Below, piece after piece: positions 1 through 8,984 of a stretch of 64,000 nt of DNA. A program made the position numbers and the translations under genes. The notes below the pieces were generated by a model. The model did no database searches. It saw only the letters and a program-made list of their open reading frames with translations, and was not told where the DNA came from. How positions within the stretch are numbered: position 1 is the first letter of the stretch; the number at the start of each line of letters is the position of its first letter. Source of the stretch: Martelella radicis (GTDB taxonomy: Bacteria; Pseudomonadota; Alphaproteobacteria; Rhizobiales; Rhizobiaceae); assembly GCF_014196625.1 (NCBI RefSeq), contig NZ_JACIDZ010000004.1:124001-188000 (forward strand), read 5' to 3'.

Positions 1-303
1 TACAAGGCGCATCTGGGCGCAGACACCAAGATTGCCGAGATCTACGGCACGACGGAGATTTCCGAGCGTCACCGCCACCGCTACGAGGTCAATTTCGGCT
101 ATCGCGAGAAGCTCGAGGCCTGCGGCCTGGTCTTTTCTGGCACCTCGCCGGACGGCGTCCTGCCGGAGACGATCGAATATGCCGATCATCCGTGGTTCAT
201 CGGCGTACAGTATCACCCCGAGCTGAAGAGCCGCCCGCTGCAGCCGCACCCGCTGTTCTCGAGCTTCATTGCCGCCGCGCTGGAACAGAGCCGGCTCGTA
301 TAG
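1..303 (+). CDS. pyrG: CTP synthase, C-terminal fragment
   Basis: This is the last 100 codons of CTP synthase, which makes CTP from UTP with ammonia from glutamine. Only the end of the class I glutamine amidotransferase domain is present; the gene begins before the window. The segment RHRHRYEVN and the later YHPE motif, with the His and Glu of the Cys-His-Glu glutaminase triad, are diagnostic of PyrG. The frame is open from base 1 and stops at TAG 301-303. It is convergent with the diguanylate cyclase/phosphodiesterase gene on the other strand. Confidence 0.95.
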   Translation, partial: YKAHLGADTKIAEIYGTTEISERHRHRYEVNFGYREKLEACGLVFSGTSPDGVLPETIEYADHPWFIGVQYHPELKSRPLQPHPLFSSFIAAALEQSRLV

Positions 304-496
304 CTCATTCGCGGTCGGGCGGAAACGCCTGGCCTCCGCGATGATGCGTCAGAGCGTATAGTTGGATCGGTCGGGCACCACTTACTCTCCGCCCGATCCG
401 TCATGCCGGCGCGAGACCGGTGTGACAGTGTTTCACGCTGCAGGCGGAAAACCCTATCCACTCTTCCTGAAAACGTTCTGTCCGTGTCGGCAGGCT

Positions 497-3169
497 TCAG
501 ACCGAGGCTTCGGCCATCTTGCGGCGCAGAAGCGTTTCCATCGCATCCGCCGGCATTGGCCGGGCGAGCCAGTAGCCCTGAAGCGCGTCGCAGCCAAGAT
601 CGGTTAGGATGCGAGCGTGTTGCCGGGATTCGACGCCTTCGGCGATCACCCTGATATTCAACGTCTTTCCGATGTCGACGATCGATTTGACGATGGCGCG
701 CTGATCATGCGAGCGGGTCAGCGGCAAAACCAGTTCCCGGGCGATTTTCAAGCCGTTCGGCGCCACCTTCAAGAGGCCGGTGATCGATGTGTAGCCGGTT
801 CCGAAATCATCGACATCGATATTGATGCCGAGCCTGCGGATCTGTTTCAGATTGTAGGCGCTCACGTCGTCCTGCTGGTCGAGGAAGATCGACTCGAGAA
901 GTTCGAAGGTCAGCGTGCCGGCGGGCAGTTCCGTGCGCTGCAGGGCGGGCACAAGCGCGGGATCGCTGAGGCGGTGAGGCGAGAGGTTGAGCGACAGTCG
1001 GGGCGGCGACAGCCCGTTGTCCCGCCAGTGGCGATGGTCTTCAAGCGCCTGGGCTAGAATGCTGGCATCGATGATGTTCATGATGTTGAGCGACTGCGCG
1101 AGCGGGATGAAGCTCGACGGCTCGCTGAAGCTGCCATCGGATTGGCGCCAGCGGGCCAGCGTCTCTATGCCCTGGATCTCGAATGTCTCGGCGTCATATT
1201 GCGGTTGATAGAAGGGGATAAAGTCGTTCTGCTCGATCGCCTGCATCAGCCGGTCCGAAGGCTTGCGGTCGACGACATCGGCAATGCGGATTCCGGGGGT
1301 GAAGAAGGCGGTCTGGCCGTGACCCCTCGATTTGGCATGCTTCAGCGCGTGGTCGCTGTCGCGCAGCATCGCGGCGGCGTCAGCCTTCTTGTTTCCCATC
1401 GTCGCGATGCCGATGCTCGCGGAAATCCGGACGCGCGCATCGTTGAGTGAGATCGGCTTTGCAAGTTCGAGCAGAACCCGTTTCGCCGTCTGCTCCAGCT
1501 TGTCCCTGCCGCCTTCATAGCTGATGATCATGGCGAATTCGTCTCCGCCCATGCGGGCGACGAAATCATTGTGCTTTGACATATCCAGAAGGGTCTGGGC
1601 CGCATGACAGAGCACGCGGTCGCCGGCGCCATGGCCATAGGTGCTGTTGATGCCCTTGAAGTCGTCGACGTCGATCTGCAGCAGCCCGACCTTAAGATCG
1701 GAGGCGGCGGCGATCGAGACCCGGCGTTCCAGCTCGTCTTCGAGAAAGCGGCGGTTGGGCAGGGCTGTGAGGTAGTCATGGAGCGCTGCATATTCGATGT
1801 CGGATTTCGCCCGGTCGAGTTCGAAATTGCGAGCCTCCGCCAGTTGCTTGGCGGTCACGAGGTCCTGACGGAGGCGCACTTCCTCCGTCACGTCCCAGTT
1901 AATGCCCACGATGGTTTCCTCGCCGTTTTCACCAAGATGGAGACGCACCAGATGGCGGACATGGCGCAGAGAGCCGTCATTTTCGCGGTAGATGCGGAAT
2001 TCGGCTGAGACCGGGCCGCCGCCGGGGACGAGCTCCGACGAACGAGCAAGCGTGCGTTTCAGGTCTTCCGGGTGAACGAGGTCGAAGACCCTTTGAATGT
2101 CGAAGCTTTCCGGTTGGTCGTCGAAGCCGTAGATCTCGCAGATACGGGCATCGCCATAGACGGTGCCGGTGTTGCGGTCATGTTCGAACACGCCGATGCG
2201 CGAGGTTGTGAGCGCCATCTCCAGGCGTTGGCGCGTATGGGCGAGAAGGGCTTCGGCATTCTTGCGATCGGTGACGTCCTGATCCGTGCCGATGATGCGA
2301 GCAGGCCGGTTGTCGGGGAAATATTCCACCGCATCGCCGCGGCACTCGATCCAGATCCAGTGACCGTCGCAATGGCGCTCCCGGTATTCGAAGTTCATGT
2401 ATCTGAGATCTCCGGCCTTCTGGCGCTCGATGGCATGAGCAACGAAATCCCGGTCCTCGGGGTGCACGAGCTGGAGCCATTGTTCCGTGCTGGAAAAAGG
2501 GGTGGCCCCGGTGGAGGCATAGCCGCGCATGGCTCGCCAGGTTTGGGAATAGAAGAATTCCTGCTTGCGGTAATTATGATCCCAGACACCCAGACCGGAG
2601 CTCACAAGCGCGTAATTCCAACGCCGCGCGCGTTCGCTTTCCAGGAGTTCGTGGCTTTTCTGGGCATGAATGTCGATGAAGTAGAAGAGCGCGCGTCGCG
2701 TTGCCTGCGGGTCCTCGTCCTTCAGAATGGTCGCAGCCACCAGCATCCAGCGCCAGGGGCCGTCCGGGCGCCTGCCGATGCGCATCTCGCGTTTCTGCTC
2801 GCGCCCGGAAATGCCCGATGTCGGGCCGATGAGACCGCGAAGCAGCGGGTGATCGTCCTTGTGAATCCATTCCAGAATGCTGTGACCGTCAGCCTTGATG
2901 CCGGGCATGATCGCTTCGAAATTCTGGTTGGTCGCGGTTATCGTATGGCCGTCGAGCTCCACGACCGCGACCGCCAGCGGCGACCGCTCGATCATCGCAT
3001 TGGCCAGATCGGCCTCGCCCAACAAATCTGAGTTCCTCGTTTCCCTCGCCAAACGGTCATCCTTTCGGGGAGAACGGGCATTCGAAACGCTTTGTTCCCG
3101 CTGTCTCGAATGGATCGGGCCGCCACAACCCGGGTCCGCGCTCCATGGTACCAACATGCTTCCAGGCAC
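497..3169 (-). CDS. PAS-PAS-PAS-GGDEF-EAL cyclic-di-GMP signalling protein
   Basis: A protein of up to 890 residues likely to make and/or hydrolyse cyclic di-GMP. It has three PAS-type sensor regions (about 55-170, 180-300 and 315-435), a GGDEF domain (about 470-630) with intact RMGGDEF, and an EAL domain (about 645-885). In the EAL domain the EAL signature reads ETLAR. NLSP, FELLE, DDFGTGY, EGVE and QGYW are present, but the usual KIDR reads KIAR. The RxxD product-inhibition site reads KHND. No membrane segment or signal peptide is seen, so it is probably cytosolic. The first 45-50 residues look non-conserved, so the true start may be internal to 3169. Confidence 0.9.
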   Translation of the reverse strand: MPGSMLVPWSADPGCGGPIHSRQREQSVSNARSPRKDDRLARETRNSDLLGEADLANAMIERSPLAVAVVELDGHTITATNQNFEAIMPGIKADGHSILEWIHKDDHPLLRGLIGPTSGISGREQKREMRIGRRPDGPWRWMLVAATILKDEDPQATRRALFYFIDIHAQKSHELLESERARRWNYALVSSGLGVWDHNYRKQEFFYSQTWRAMRGYASTGATPFSSTEQWLQLVHPEDRDFVAHAIERQKAGDLRYMNFEYRERHCDGHWIWIECRGDAVEYFPDNRPARIIGTDQDVTDRKNAEALLAHTRQRLEMALTTSRIGVFEHDRNTGTVYGDARICEIYGFDDQPESFDIQRVFDLVHPEDLKRTLARSSELVPGGGPVSAEFRIYRENDGSLRHVRHLVRLHLGENGEETIVGINWDVTEEVRLRQDLVTAKQLAEARNFELDRAKSDIEYAALHDYLTALPNRRFLEDELERRVSIAAASDLKVGLLQIDVDDFKGINSTYGHGAGDRVLCHAAQTLLDMSKHNDFVARMGGDEFAMIISYEGGRDKLEQTAKRVLLELAKPISLNDARVRISASIGIATMGNKKADAAAMLRDSDHALKHAKSRGHGQTAFFTPGIRIADVVDRKPSDRLMQAIEQNDFIPFYQPQYDAETFEIQGIETLARWRQSDGSFSEPSSFIPLAQSLNIMNIIDASILAQALEDHRHWRDNGLSPPRLSLNLSPHRLSDPALVPALQRTELPAGTLTFELLESIFLDQQDDVSAYNLKQIRRLGINIDVDDFGTGYTSITGLLKVAPNGLKIARELVLPLTRSHDQRAIVKSIVDIGKTLNIRVIAEGVESRQHARILTDLGCDALQGYWLARPMPADAMETLLRRKMAEASV

Positions 3170-3291
3170 GCATGAGCGTGCTCCAGACGAGTCAGTGTGA
3201 TGGATGAAGGCAGAATGTCAATTCTATCCATAAGCACGGCGTGAAATTGCAGCCGTCCGGAACCGTCGGGCGCATGCCTCAGACCGAGCCG

Positions 3292-3843
3292 TCAGCGCAG
3301 TCCGGAGACGAAACGGCCGAACATCAGCGTGCCTTCGGGCCAGGGACCGAACCCCGCCTTGTCGTTGATATGGCCCGCTTCGCCCATGTCGTAGAAGTCC
3401 GCGCCCCAGGCGCCGGCAATGTCGCGGGCCGGCTCGAAACGGCCGAAGGGGTCGTTGCGGCTGGCGATCACAATTGTGGGAAAGGGCAGGGGCTCGCGCG
3501 GGTAAGGACCGAAGGTCATCATGTGTTTCGGCCTGACTTTCGGATTGTCGACCTCGGGCGGCGCGACGAAGAAGGCGCCGGCGACGCGATTCTGGAAATC
3601 CGGGATCGCCAGAACCGAGGTTGGAATGCCGAGCGAGTGGGCGACGAGCACCACCGGGCGTTCGGCGCGGTTCACTTCCTCGGCAAGCCTTGCCGTCCAT
3701 TCCTCGCACACCGGCTTCGACCAGGCTTCCTGCTCGACGCGCCGGGCGGTGGACAATTTGCGCTCCCAGCGGCTTTGCCAGTGGTCCGGCCCGGCATTCT
3801 TGTAGCCGGGAACAATCAGGATTTCTGTTTCGGAAATCTTCAT
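3292..3843 (-). CDS. RBBP9/YdeN-type alpha/beta hydrolase
   Basis: A 183-residue serine hydrolase of the RBBP9/YdeN family. The N-terminus carries the family's ILIVPGYKNAGPDHWQ stretch, the nucleophile elbow is VAHSLG with Ser in the middle, and later Asp (RNDPFG) and His (GHIND) complete a plausible triad. Substrates of bacterial members are mostly unknown. It lies 80 bases downstream of purB on the same strand and may be co-transcribed. No signal peptide is seen. Confidence 0.85.
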   Translation of the reverse strand: MKISETEILIVPGYKNAGPDHWQSRWERKLSTARRVEQEAWSKPVCEEWTARLAEEVNRAERPVVLVAHSLGIPTSVLAIPDFQNRVAGAFFVAPPEVDNPKVRPKHMMTFGPYPREPLPFPTIVIASRNDPFGRFEPARDIAGAWGADFYDMGEAGHINDKAGFGPWPEGTLMFGRFVSGLR

Positions 3844-3923
3844 GGCGCTTCACATGATATTTCTTGGAGCGACGCCCGGCAGAAGCCGGACGCTGCGGAT
3901 CGGGTTGCTGACTTTGGCCGCGA

Positions 3924-5231
3924 TCAGCTTTCGCCGAAAACGCGGTTGAAGATCGTGTCGGCATGTTTGGTGTGATAGCCGAGGTCGAACTTCTCGCGGA
4001 TCTGATCTTCCGTAAGTGCGGCTGTCACTTCGTCGTCGGCGAGCAGTTCCTCGAGGAAGTCCTTGCCTTCCTCCCAAACCTTCATGGCGTTGCGCTGGAC
4101 CAGACGATAGGCATCCTCGCGCGAGACGCCGGCCTGGGTGAGCGCCAGGAGCACGCGCTGGGAATGCACCAGGCCGCGGAACTTGTTGAGATTGTCCATC
4201 ATGTGGTCGGGATAGACCAGAAGCTTGTCGATCACGCCGGTGAGACGCGCCAGCGCGAAATCAAGCGTCACGGTGGCGTCGGGGCCGATCATGCGTTCGA
4301 CGGAAGAATGCGAAATGTCGCGCTCGTGCCAGAGGGCGACGTTTTCCATTGCCGGCAGCGCATAGCCGCGCACCATGCGGGCGAGGCCGGTCAGGTTTTC
4401 CGTCAGCACCGGGTTGCGCTTGTGCGGCATGGCCGACGAGCCCTTCTGGCCGGGAGAGAAATATTCCTCCGCTTCCAGAACTTCCGTGCGCTGCAGGTGG
4501 CGGATTTCGATGGCGAGCCGTTCGACGGAGGAGGCGATCACGCCGAGCGTGGCAAAGAACATCGCGTGCCGGTCGCGCGGAATGACCTGGGTCGAGACCG
4601 CCTCCGGCTGCAGGCCCATGGCCTCGGCGACATGTTCCTCGACGCGCGGATCGATATTGGCGAAGGTTCCGACCGCGCCGGAAATGGCGCAGGTCGCGAT
4701 TTCCTCGCGCGCGGCGACGAGGCGTGCCCGGCAGCGGTCGAACTCCGCATAGGCCTGGGCAAGCTTGATGCCGAACGTGGTCGGCTCGGCATGAATGCCG
4801 TGCGAGCGACCGATGGTGATCGTGTCCTTGTGCTCGAAGGCGCGGCGCTTCAGCGCGGCAAGCAGCCCGTCAAGATCGGCGAGCAGCAGGTCGCTTGCCC
4901 GCGTCAGCTGAACGTTGAAACAGGTATCGAGCACGTCCGAGGAGGTCATGCCCTGATGGACGAAGCGGGCATCCGGGCCGACGATTTCAGCAAGATGCGT
5001 AAGGAAGGCGATGACGTCATGCTTGGTCACGGCCTCGATCTCGTCGATGCGCGCGACGTCGAAAGTGGCGGCGTTGCCCTTTTCCCAGATCGTCTCGGCG
5101 GCGCTCTTCGGGATCACGCCGATCTCGGCCAGCGCGGTGCAGGCATGGGCCTCGATCTCGAACCAGATGCGGAACTTGGTTTCCGGCGACCAGATGTCTG
5201 TCATTTGCGGGCGGGAGTAGCGCGGTATCAT
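3924..5231 (-). CDS. purB: Adenylosuccinate lyase
   Basis: A 435-residue enzyme of purine synthesis: it cleaves SAICAR and adenylosuccinate, releasing fumarate. The fumarase/aspartase-superfamily signature is seen in GQKGSSAMPHKRNP, with TSSDVLDT and the GRSHG segment upstream. The start at 5231 (MIPRYSRP) is preferred over an upstream Met because AAGAAGGA sits at ribosome-binding distance and homologues begin with this sequence. It follows rpe and the DUF2259 gene on the same strand, an order common in Rhizobiales. Confidence 0.96.
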   Translation of the reverse strand: MIPRYSRPQMTDIWSPETKFRIWFEIEAHACTALAEIGVIPKSAAETIWEKGNAATFDVARIDEIEAVTKHDVIAFLTHLAEIVGPDARFVHQGMTSSDVLDTCFNVQLTRASDLLLADLDGLLAALKRRAFEHKDTITIGRSHGIHAEPTTFGIKLAQAYAEFDRCRARLVAAREEIATCAISGAVGTFANIDPRVEEHVAEAMGLQPEAVSTQVIPRDRHAMFFATLGVIASSVERLAIEIRHLQRTEVLEAEEYFSPGQKGSSAMPHKRNPVLTENLTGLARMVRGYALPAMENVALWHERDISHSSVERMIGPDATVTLDFALARLTGVIDKLLVYPDHMMDNLNKFRGLVHSQRVLLALTQAGVSREDAYRLVQRNAMKVWEEGKDFLEELLADDEVTAALTEDQIREKFDLGYHTKHADTIFNRVFGES

Positions 5232-5350
5232 CGGGTAAGGGATCCTTCTTAACGTCGTGCCGGCCAGTGTCTCAAGGCCTGACACGCTCTAGAGCATTTT
5301 TCCGGCAAAGGAAACGGCGCGGCCGCCCAAAATCGGGCGCTAAATGCGGA

Positions 5351-6070
5351 CTATGGCCGGAATGGGACGGCGATCCAGCGGCCATCCGGCCCTTCGAAGC
5401 CATGCGAGAGCACGGTGATCAGCGCGACATGGACGGCATTGTCCGCGCCGCCGCCATAGGTCATCACCCCGCCAAGCCGGTAATCCGTCGGACAGTTGCG
5501 GCTTGTCGGAATGCGACTGTCCTCATGGATTGTCCGGCTTTCGCCGTCGGGACCGGTATAGGCGAGCCGGAACCCTTGCGCATCCTGGGTGATGGCGGCG
5601 CAGGCCGAGATCGGATCGAGCGCGAAGGTTTCCAGCGAAAGCGTTCCGACCGGCGAGAGGTTGGGGTGCGAACGATAGCGGATCGTCTGGCCGTCGCCTT
5701 CGACTTCTTCCGTGACCGGGTTGAAGGCGGCGAGCCAGCCGGGATGGGCCAGCAGGTTGTAGTCCTGGATCAGCGGCAGTGCTTCGCCGACGGCAAGGCC
5801 GCGCACGGAACTGATGGTCGCGTTCTCGTCTTCCTCGCGCACGCGGAACGGCGTCTCGTCGAGAAAGGCGTCGCGTTCGGTATCGATGAAGAAGATGTTC
5901 GAATAGGGAAAGCCGGAGCCGTCTTCCACGCCGAACTCCTCGAAGGCGAAGACGCTGCCGTCCTCGGAAAAGCCGAGCGGCGTGAAAGTGGCGAAATCGC
6001 CGGCTGCTGCACCAACGGCCGAAAGGCCGAACAGCGACGCAAGGGTTATGCGTGGCAGGAACTGAGGCAT
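5351..6070 (-). CDS. DUF2259-type predicted secreted protein
   Basis: A 239-residue exported protein. The start at 6070 follows a very strong AGGGAGGA site and gives a typical signal peptide (FLPRITLASLFGLSAVGAAA, cleaved near residue 22). The mature part contains GFSEDGSVFAFEEFGVEDG and a Cys pair (ACAA and NCPTD), resembling the DUF2259 family of Rhizobiales secreted proteins. Molecular function is unknown. It lies 31 bases after rpe and 119 bases before purB, so probably shares their transcript. Family assignment is from memory of conserved sequence. Confidence 0.75.
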   Translation of the reverse strand: MPQFLPRITLASLFGLSAVGAAAGDFATFTPLGFSEDGSVFAFEEFGVEDGSGFPYSNIFFIDTERDAFLDETPFRVREEDENATISSVRGLAVGEALPLIQDYNLLAHPGWLAAFNPVTEEVEGDGQTIRYRSHPNLSPVGTLSLETFALDPISACAAITQDAQGFRLAYTGPDGESRTIHEDSRIPTSRNCPTDYRLGGVMTYGGGADNAVHVALITVLSHGFEGPDGRWIAVPFRP

Positions 6071-6101
6071 TGCTGTTTCCTCCCTTTCTTTCCGGGCCGG
6101 C

Positions 6102-6782
6102 CTATTGTTCGCCGGCGCGCAGGGCCTCCATCGGCGGGCGGTAGCTGCCCTCGACCGCCTTTCCGAAGATCGCGGATCCGGCGACCAGCACATTCGCGCC
6201 CGCTTTCGTGACGGTGCCGACCGTATCGGGCGCGATCCCGCCATCGACCTCGAGATCGATCGGCCGGTCGCCGATCAGGGCATTGGCCTGCTCGATCTTG
6301 TCGAGTGTGGCGGGAATGAATTTCTGGCCGCCAAAGCCCGGATTGACGGTCATGATCAGAATCAGGTCGAGATCGTCAATCACGTGTTCGATCATCGATA
6401 CGGGGGTCGCCGGATTGAGCGCGACGCCCGCCTTCTTGCCGAGATTGCGGATCGTCTGCAGCGAGCGGTGCAGATGCGGGCCGGCTTCCTGATGCACGGT
6501 GATGATGTCGCAGCCTGCGTCGGCGAAGGCCTCGATATAGGGATCGGCGGGCGCTATCATCAGGTGACAGTCGAAAACCGCGTCGGTGTGACGGCGCAGC
6601 GCCTTCACCACCGGCGGTCCGAAGGTGATGTTCGGCACGAAATGGCCGTCCATGATGTCGAGATGGACCCAGTCGGCGCCATCGGCGACAACGGCCCTGA
6701 CATCCTGGCCGAGATCGGAGAAATCGGCCGAAAGGATGGACGGTGCGATACGCAGGGGACGTTTCACTTCTTCATTCCTCAA
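6102..6782 (-). CDS. rpe: Ribulose-phosphate 3-epimerase
   Basis: A 226-residue TIM-barrel enzyme interconverting ribulose-5-phosphate and xylulose-5-phosphate in the pentose-phosphate and Calvin cycles. Family motifs are all visible: APSILSADF at the N-terminus, [12 protein letters not shown] with metal-binding His and catalytic Asp, [12 protein letters not shown], and EVDGGI with the second catalytic Asp near the phosphate loop. It starts 68 bases downstream of the periplasmic binding protein gene and is followed closely by the DUF2259 gene. Confidence 0.96.
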   Translation of the reverse strand: MRNEEVKRPLRIAPSILSADFSDLGQDVRAVVADGADWVHLDIMDGHFVPNITFGPPVVKALRRHTDAVFDCHLMIAPADPYIEAFADAGCDIITVHQEAGPHLHRSLQTIRNLGKKAGVALNPATPVSMIEHVIDDLDLILIMTVNPGFGGQKFIPATLDKIEQANALIGDRPIDLEVDGGIAPDTVGTVTKAGANVLVAGSAIFGKAVEGSYRPPMEALRAGEQ

Positions 6783-6850
6783 TGCTGGCCCATCGGGCCC
6801 ATTTCCTCACATATTGCCGTTTTTCAGACCTGGCCGGTCTTTTCTGTTCC

Positions 6851-7939
6851 TTACTGTCGTTCGCTGTCGAAGACGGGAACGAACGCGCCATTCTGCCAGC
6901 GCAGCAGAAAGAACGGGTTGTCGGAAAGCTCGTGCGCGGCCGTGAAGCTGACGGGCCCGATCGCTGTCATGAAGCTGTTGTTCAAAAGCGCCGCGTCAAT
7001 TCCGTTGCCGGCATCTTCGGCCGCCAGAAGCGCCTGGCTGGCAAGTTCGACGGCGGCCGCGCCGGGAATGACGTAGCCCTCGGGCACAACCGCCTCCGCG
7101 CGGGCCGCCTCGGCCAGGTCGGCTGCGGGAGGAAGCTCTCCATATTCCGGCAGCGCCATCGCCAGAACGCCGTCTGCGAGCGGAGGATTGGTGCGCGCGG
7201 CGCGCAACCCGTCATCGCCAAGGAGCGTCAGGGGTGCGCCTTGCTCGCGCGCGTCGCGGGCGATGATCGCCACATCGCCGCGCGTGCCGCCGACGAGTAC
7301 ATGCGTCGCGCCAGCCTGGGAAAGGCGTCGGACGAGCGACAATTGCTGCTGCTGGGCGGGGCGGAAGGTATCGATGAAGACCGGCTCGAGCCCGCGCGCC
7401 TCGATGGCGTTGCGCACCGCATTGATAAGCTCGCGATAGTAGATCGTGCCGTCATCGACCAGCGCTACCGGCCGATCGACCCACTCGCTCATGATCAGAT
7501 CCACGATCGCATCCACCTGGTCCTGGCGGTTCGGCGCCATGCGGTAGAGCGGCCAGCCATTGTCGCGCGCGTCCGCCATCAGCGGCAGGGAACGGACGGA
7601 AACCGTGACGGCCGGAATGCCGGCAGCGGCAAGGCCGGGCAGGGCGCCGCGCAGGGTTTCGCTGCAGAAGAAGCCGACGGCGATCGCGACCCCGGCATCT
7701 TCGAGCGCCTCGGCAACGCCGTCGCCGCTTCCATCTTCGCAGCTTTCATCAACGACGGTCAGTTCCACGCCGAGACCGCGCGCGGCAAGTCCCGCGCCAT
7801 CGAGCATCTGGGCGCCGAGCACTGCGTAATCACCGCTCACGGGGGCCACAACGCCGATACTGCCCTGCTGGGCATTGGCAGGCGTGGCGGCACTGAAGGA
7901 CAGCGCGGCAAGGGCAAGGAAAGCCTTAAATAATCTCAT
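6851..7939 (-). CDS. Type-1 periplasmic binding protein (branched-chain amino acid ABC type)
   Basis: About 362 residues. The preferred ATG at 7939 gives a signal peptide (LFKAFLALAALSFSAATPANA). The mature protein begins GSIGVVAPVSGDYAVLGAQM, typical of the Leu/Ile/Val-binding family (Peripla_BP_6). No permease or ATPase gene is nearby, so it may be an orphan sensor or serve a transporter elsewhere. There is a Cys pair (SCEDG and FFCSE). An upstream GTG at 7960 would add seven residues. The ligand cannot be told from sequence. Confidence 0.8.
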   Translation of the reverse strand: MRLFKAFLALAALSFSAATPANAQQGSIGVVAPVSGDYAVLGAQMLDGAGLAARGLGVELTVVDESCEDGSGDGVAEALEDAGVAIAVGFFCSETLRGALPGLAAAGIPAVTVSVRSLPLMADARDNGWPLYRMAPNRQDQVDAIVDLIMSEWVDRPVALVDDGTIYYRELINAVRNAIEARGLEPVFIDTFRPAQQQQLSLVRRLSQAGATHVLVGGTRGDVAIIARDAREQGAPLTLLGDDGLRAARTNPPLADGVLAMALPEYGELPPAADLAEAARAEAVVPEGYVIPGAAAVELASQALLAAEDAGNGIDAALLNNSFMTAIGPVSFTAAHELSDNPFFLLRWQNGAFVPVFDSERQ

Positions 7940-8083
7940 GATGGCGGGTCTGGTTCTCACTCTGGCGCGTTAACAAGAGTCATACCCCTTGCCAGAGACA
8001 GGGGCAACGCCGTAAGTACCCCGACCAAGAGATGAAGGGACGCTTTTTGTCTATTTCACCAGATCACCGGTATCGCGATCACC

Positions 8084-8575
8084 ATGCATGATGAACACCC
8101 ATTTTCCCGCGCCTATCGCGATGCGATGGCCCGTTTCGCCGGCCATGTCCAGATTGTGACCACGGCCTCCGGCGGGGCGATGCGCGGCGTCACGGCGACT
8201 GCCTGCTGCTCGGTGTCGGACGATCCGCCGACCGTTCTTGCCTGTGTGAACCGCTTCAACCCGAAAAACGAGATCTTCCTTGAAAGCGGCAATTTCGCGC
8301 TCAATACGCTCGGCGCCCGCCACAAGCCGCTTTCGGACGCCTTTTCCGGCCTTGGCGGCCTGTCCACTGAAGAACGCTTCGCCATGGGCGACTGGTCCTT
8401 TGACGGTTCCGGGGCGCCTGTGTTGAACGACGCGCTCGCCAGTTTTGATTGCCGCCTGGTCGAGGCGAAGGAAATGTCGACCCACTGGATCCTGATCGGA
8501 GAGGTCGTCAAAACCCGTTGCGGCGACGAGGATGAGGCGCTGATGTATTACCGGCGTGCATACCGGACCCTGTAG
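8084..8575 (+). CDS. Flavin reductase domain protein
   Basis: A 163-residue protein of the flavin reductase-like (DIM6/NtaB, HpaC/RutF) family, expected to bind FMN and use NAD(P)H to supply reduced flavin to a partner monooxygenase. Typical features are RFAGHVQIVTT near the N-terminus, GVTATACCSVSDDPP, and the NFALNTLG segment. No monooxygenase gene lies nearby, so the partner and substrate are unknown. The gene stands alone, divergent from the binding protein gene on its left. Confidence 0.85.
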   Translation: MHDEHPFSRAYRDAMARFAGHVQIVTTASGGAMRGVTATACCSVSDDPPTVLACVNRFNPKNEIFLESGNFALNTLGARHKPLSDAFSGLGGLSTEERFAMGDWSFDGSGAPVLNDALASFDCRLVEAKEMSTHWILIGEVVKTRCGDEDEALMYYRRAYRTL

Positions 8576-8638
8576 GCGTCACATAAATGTCCAAAAAATA
8601 GGCTTGACTAAAAAAGCGGCTTGCGGTAGGTCTGAATA

Positions 8639-8785
8639 CATACTGAATTCCTATTATAAGACTTCTCCGTATTGCTTTTGGATGAAGGTGAATTCACTGT
8701 AATCCTATTCAATTCTTATCAAACGAACCGTTTGCCAGCACAATTAGGGCCGCGCTTCACTCCCAGGAAGTGCGGCTCTTTCTCG
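8639..8785 (+). ncRNA. Candidate intergenic small RNA
   Basis: The 410-base gap between the flavin reductase and helicase genes has no credible reading frame. It holds a possible sigma-70 promoter (TTGACT at 8604, 17-base spacer, TAGGTC at 8627) and, about 110 bases further, a strong 13-bp hairpin followed by a T-rich run. Together they could define a transcript of about 145 nucleotides. I cannot match it to a named rhizobial sRNA family. The -10 match is weak, so this is a suggestion. Confidence 0.3.
8746..8785 (+). terminator. Rho-independent terminator (candidate sRNA)
   Basis: The arms GCCGCGCTTC and GAAGTGCGGC (one G-T wobble) pair around an eight-base loop ACTCCCAG, with three more outer pairs. 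TCTTTCTCGTTT follows on the plus strand. It lies too far from the flavin reductase stop to be its obvious terminator, though read-through from that gene is possible. Confidence 0.6.
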
Positions 8786-8915
8786 TTTGCCTGTATCTGT
8801 TTGAGGGTGACCGCGTCATCCCGTGCGTGCGATGCAGCGGCTGTCAGGGGATGGCAGTCAGCTGTATGTCTCGGTCAGGCTTGAGAGGTTGGTGCCTGCC
8901 GGACCTTGCAGGGAC

Positions 8916-8961
8916 AAACGAAAAGAGCGGTTTCGTCCTTTCGTGAAGGCGAAACCGCTCT
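8916..8961 (-). terminator. Rho-independent terminator of the DEAD-box helicase gene
   Basis: A 12-bp perfect stem (AGAGCGGTTTCG with CGAAACCGCTCT) spans 8924-8961. On the minus strand it is followed by TTTTCGTTT. It begins about 24 bases past the helicase stop. Confidence 0.85.
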
Positions 8962-8984
8962 GGAGATCAGACGCCCGAGCGATG

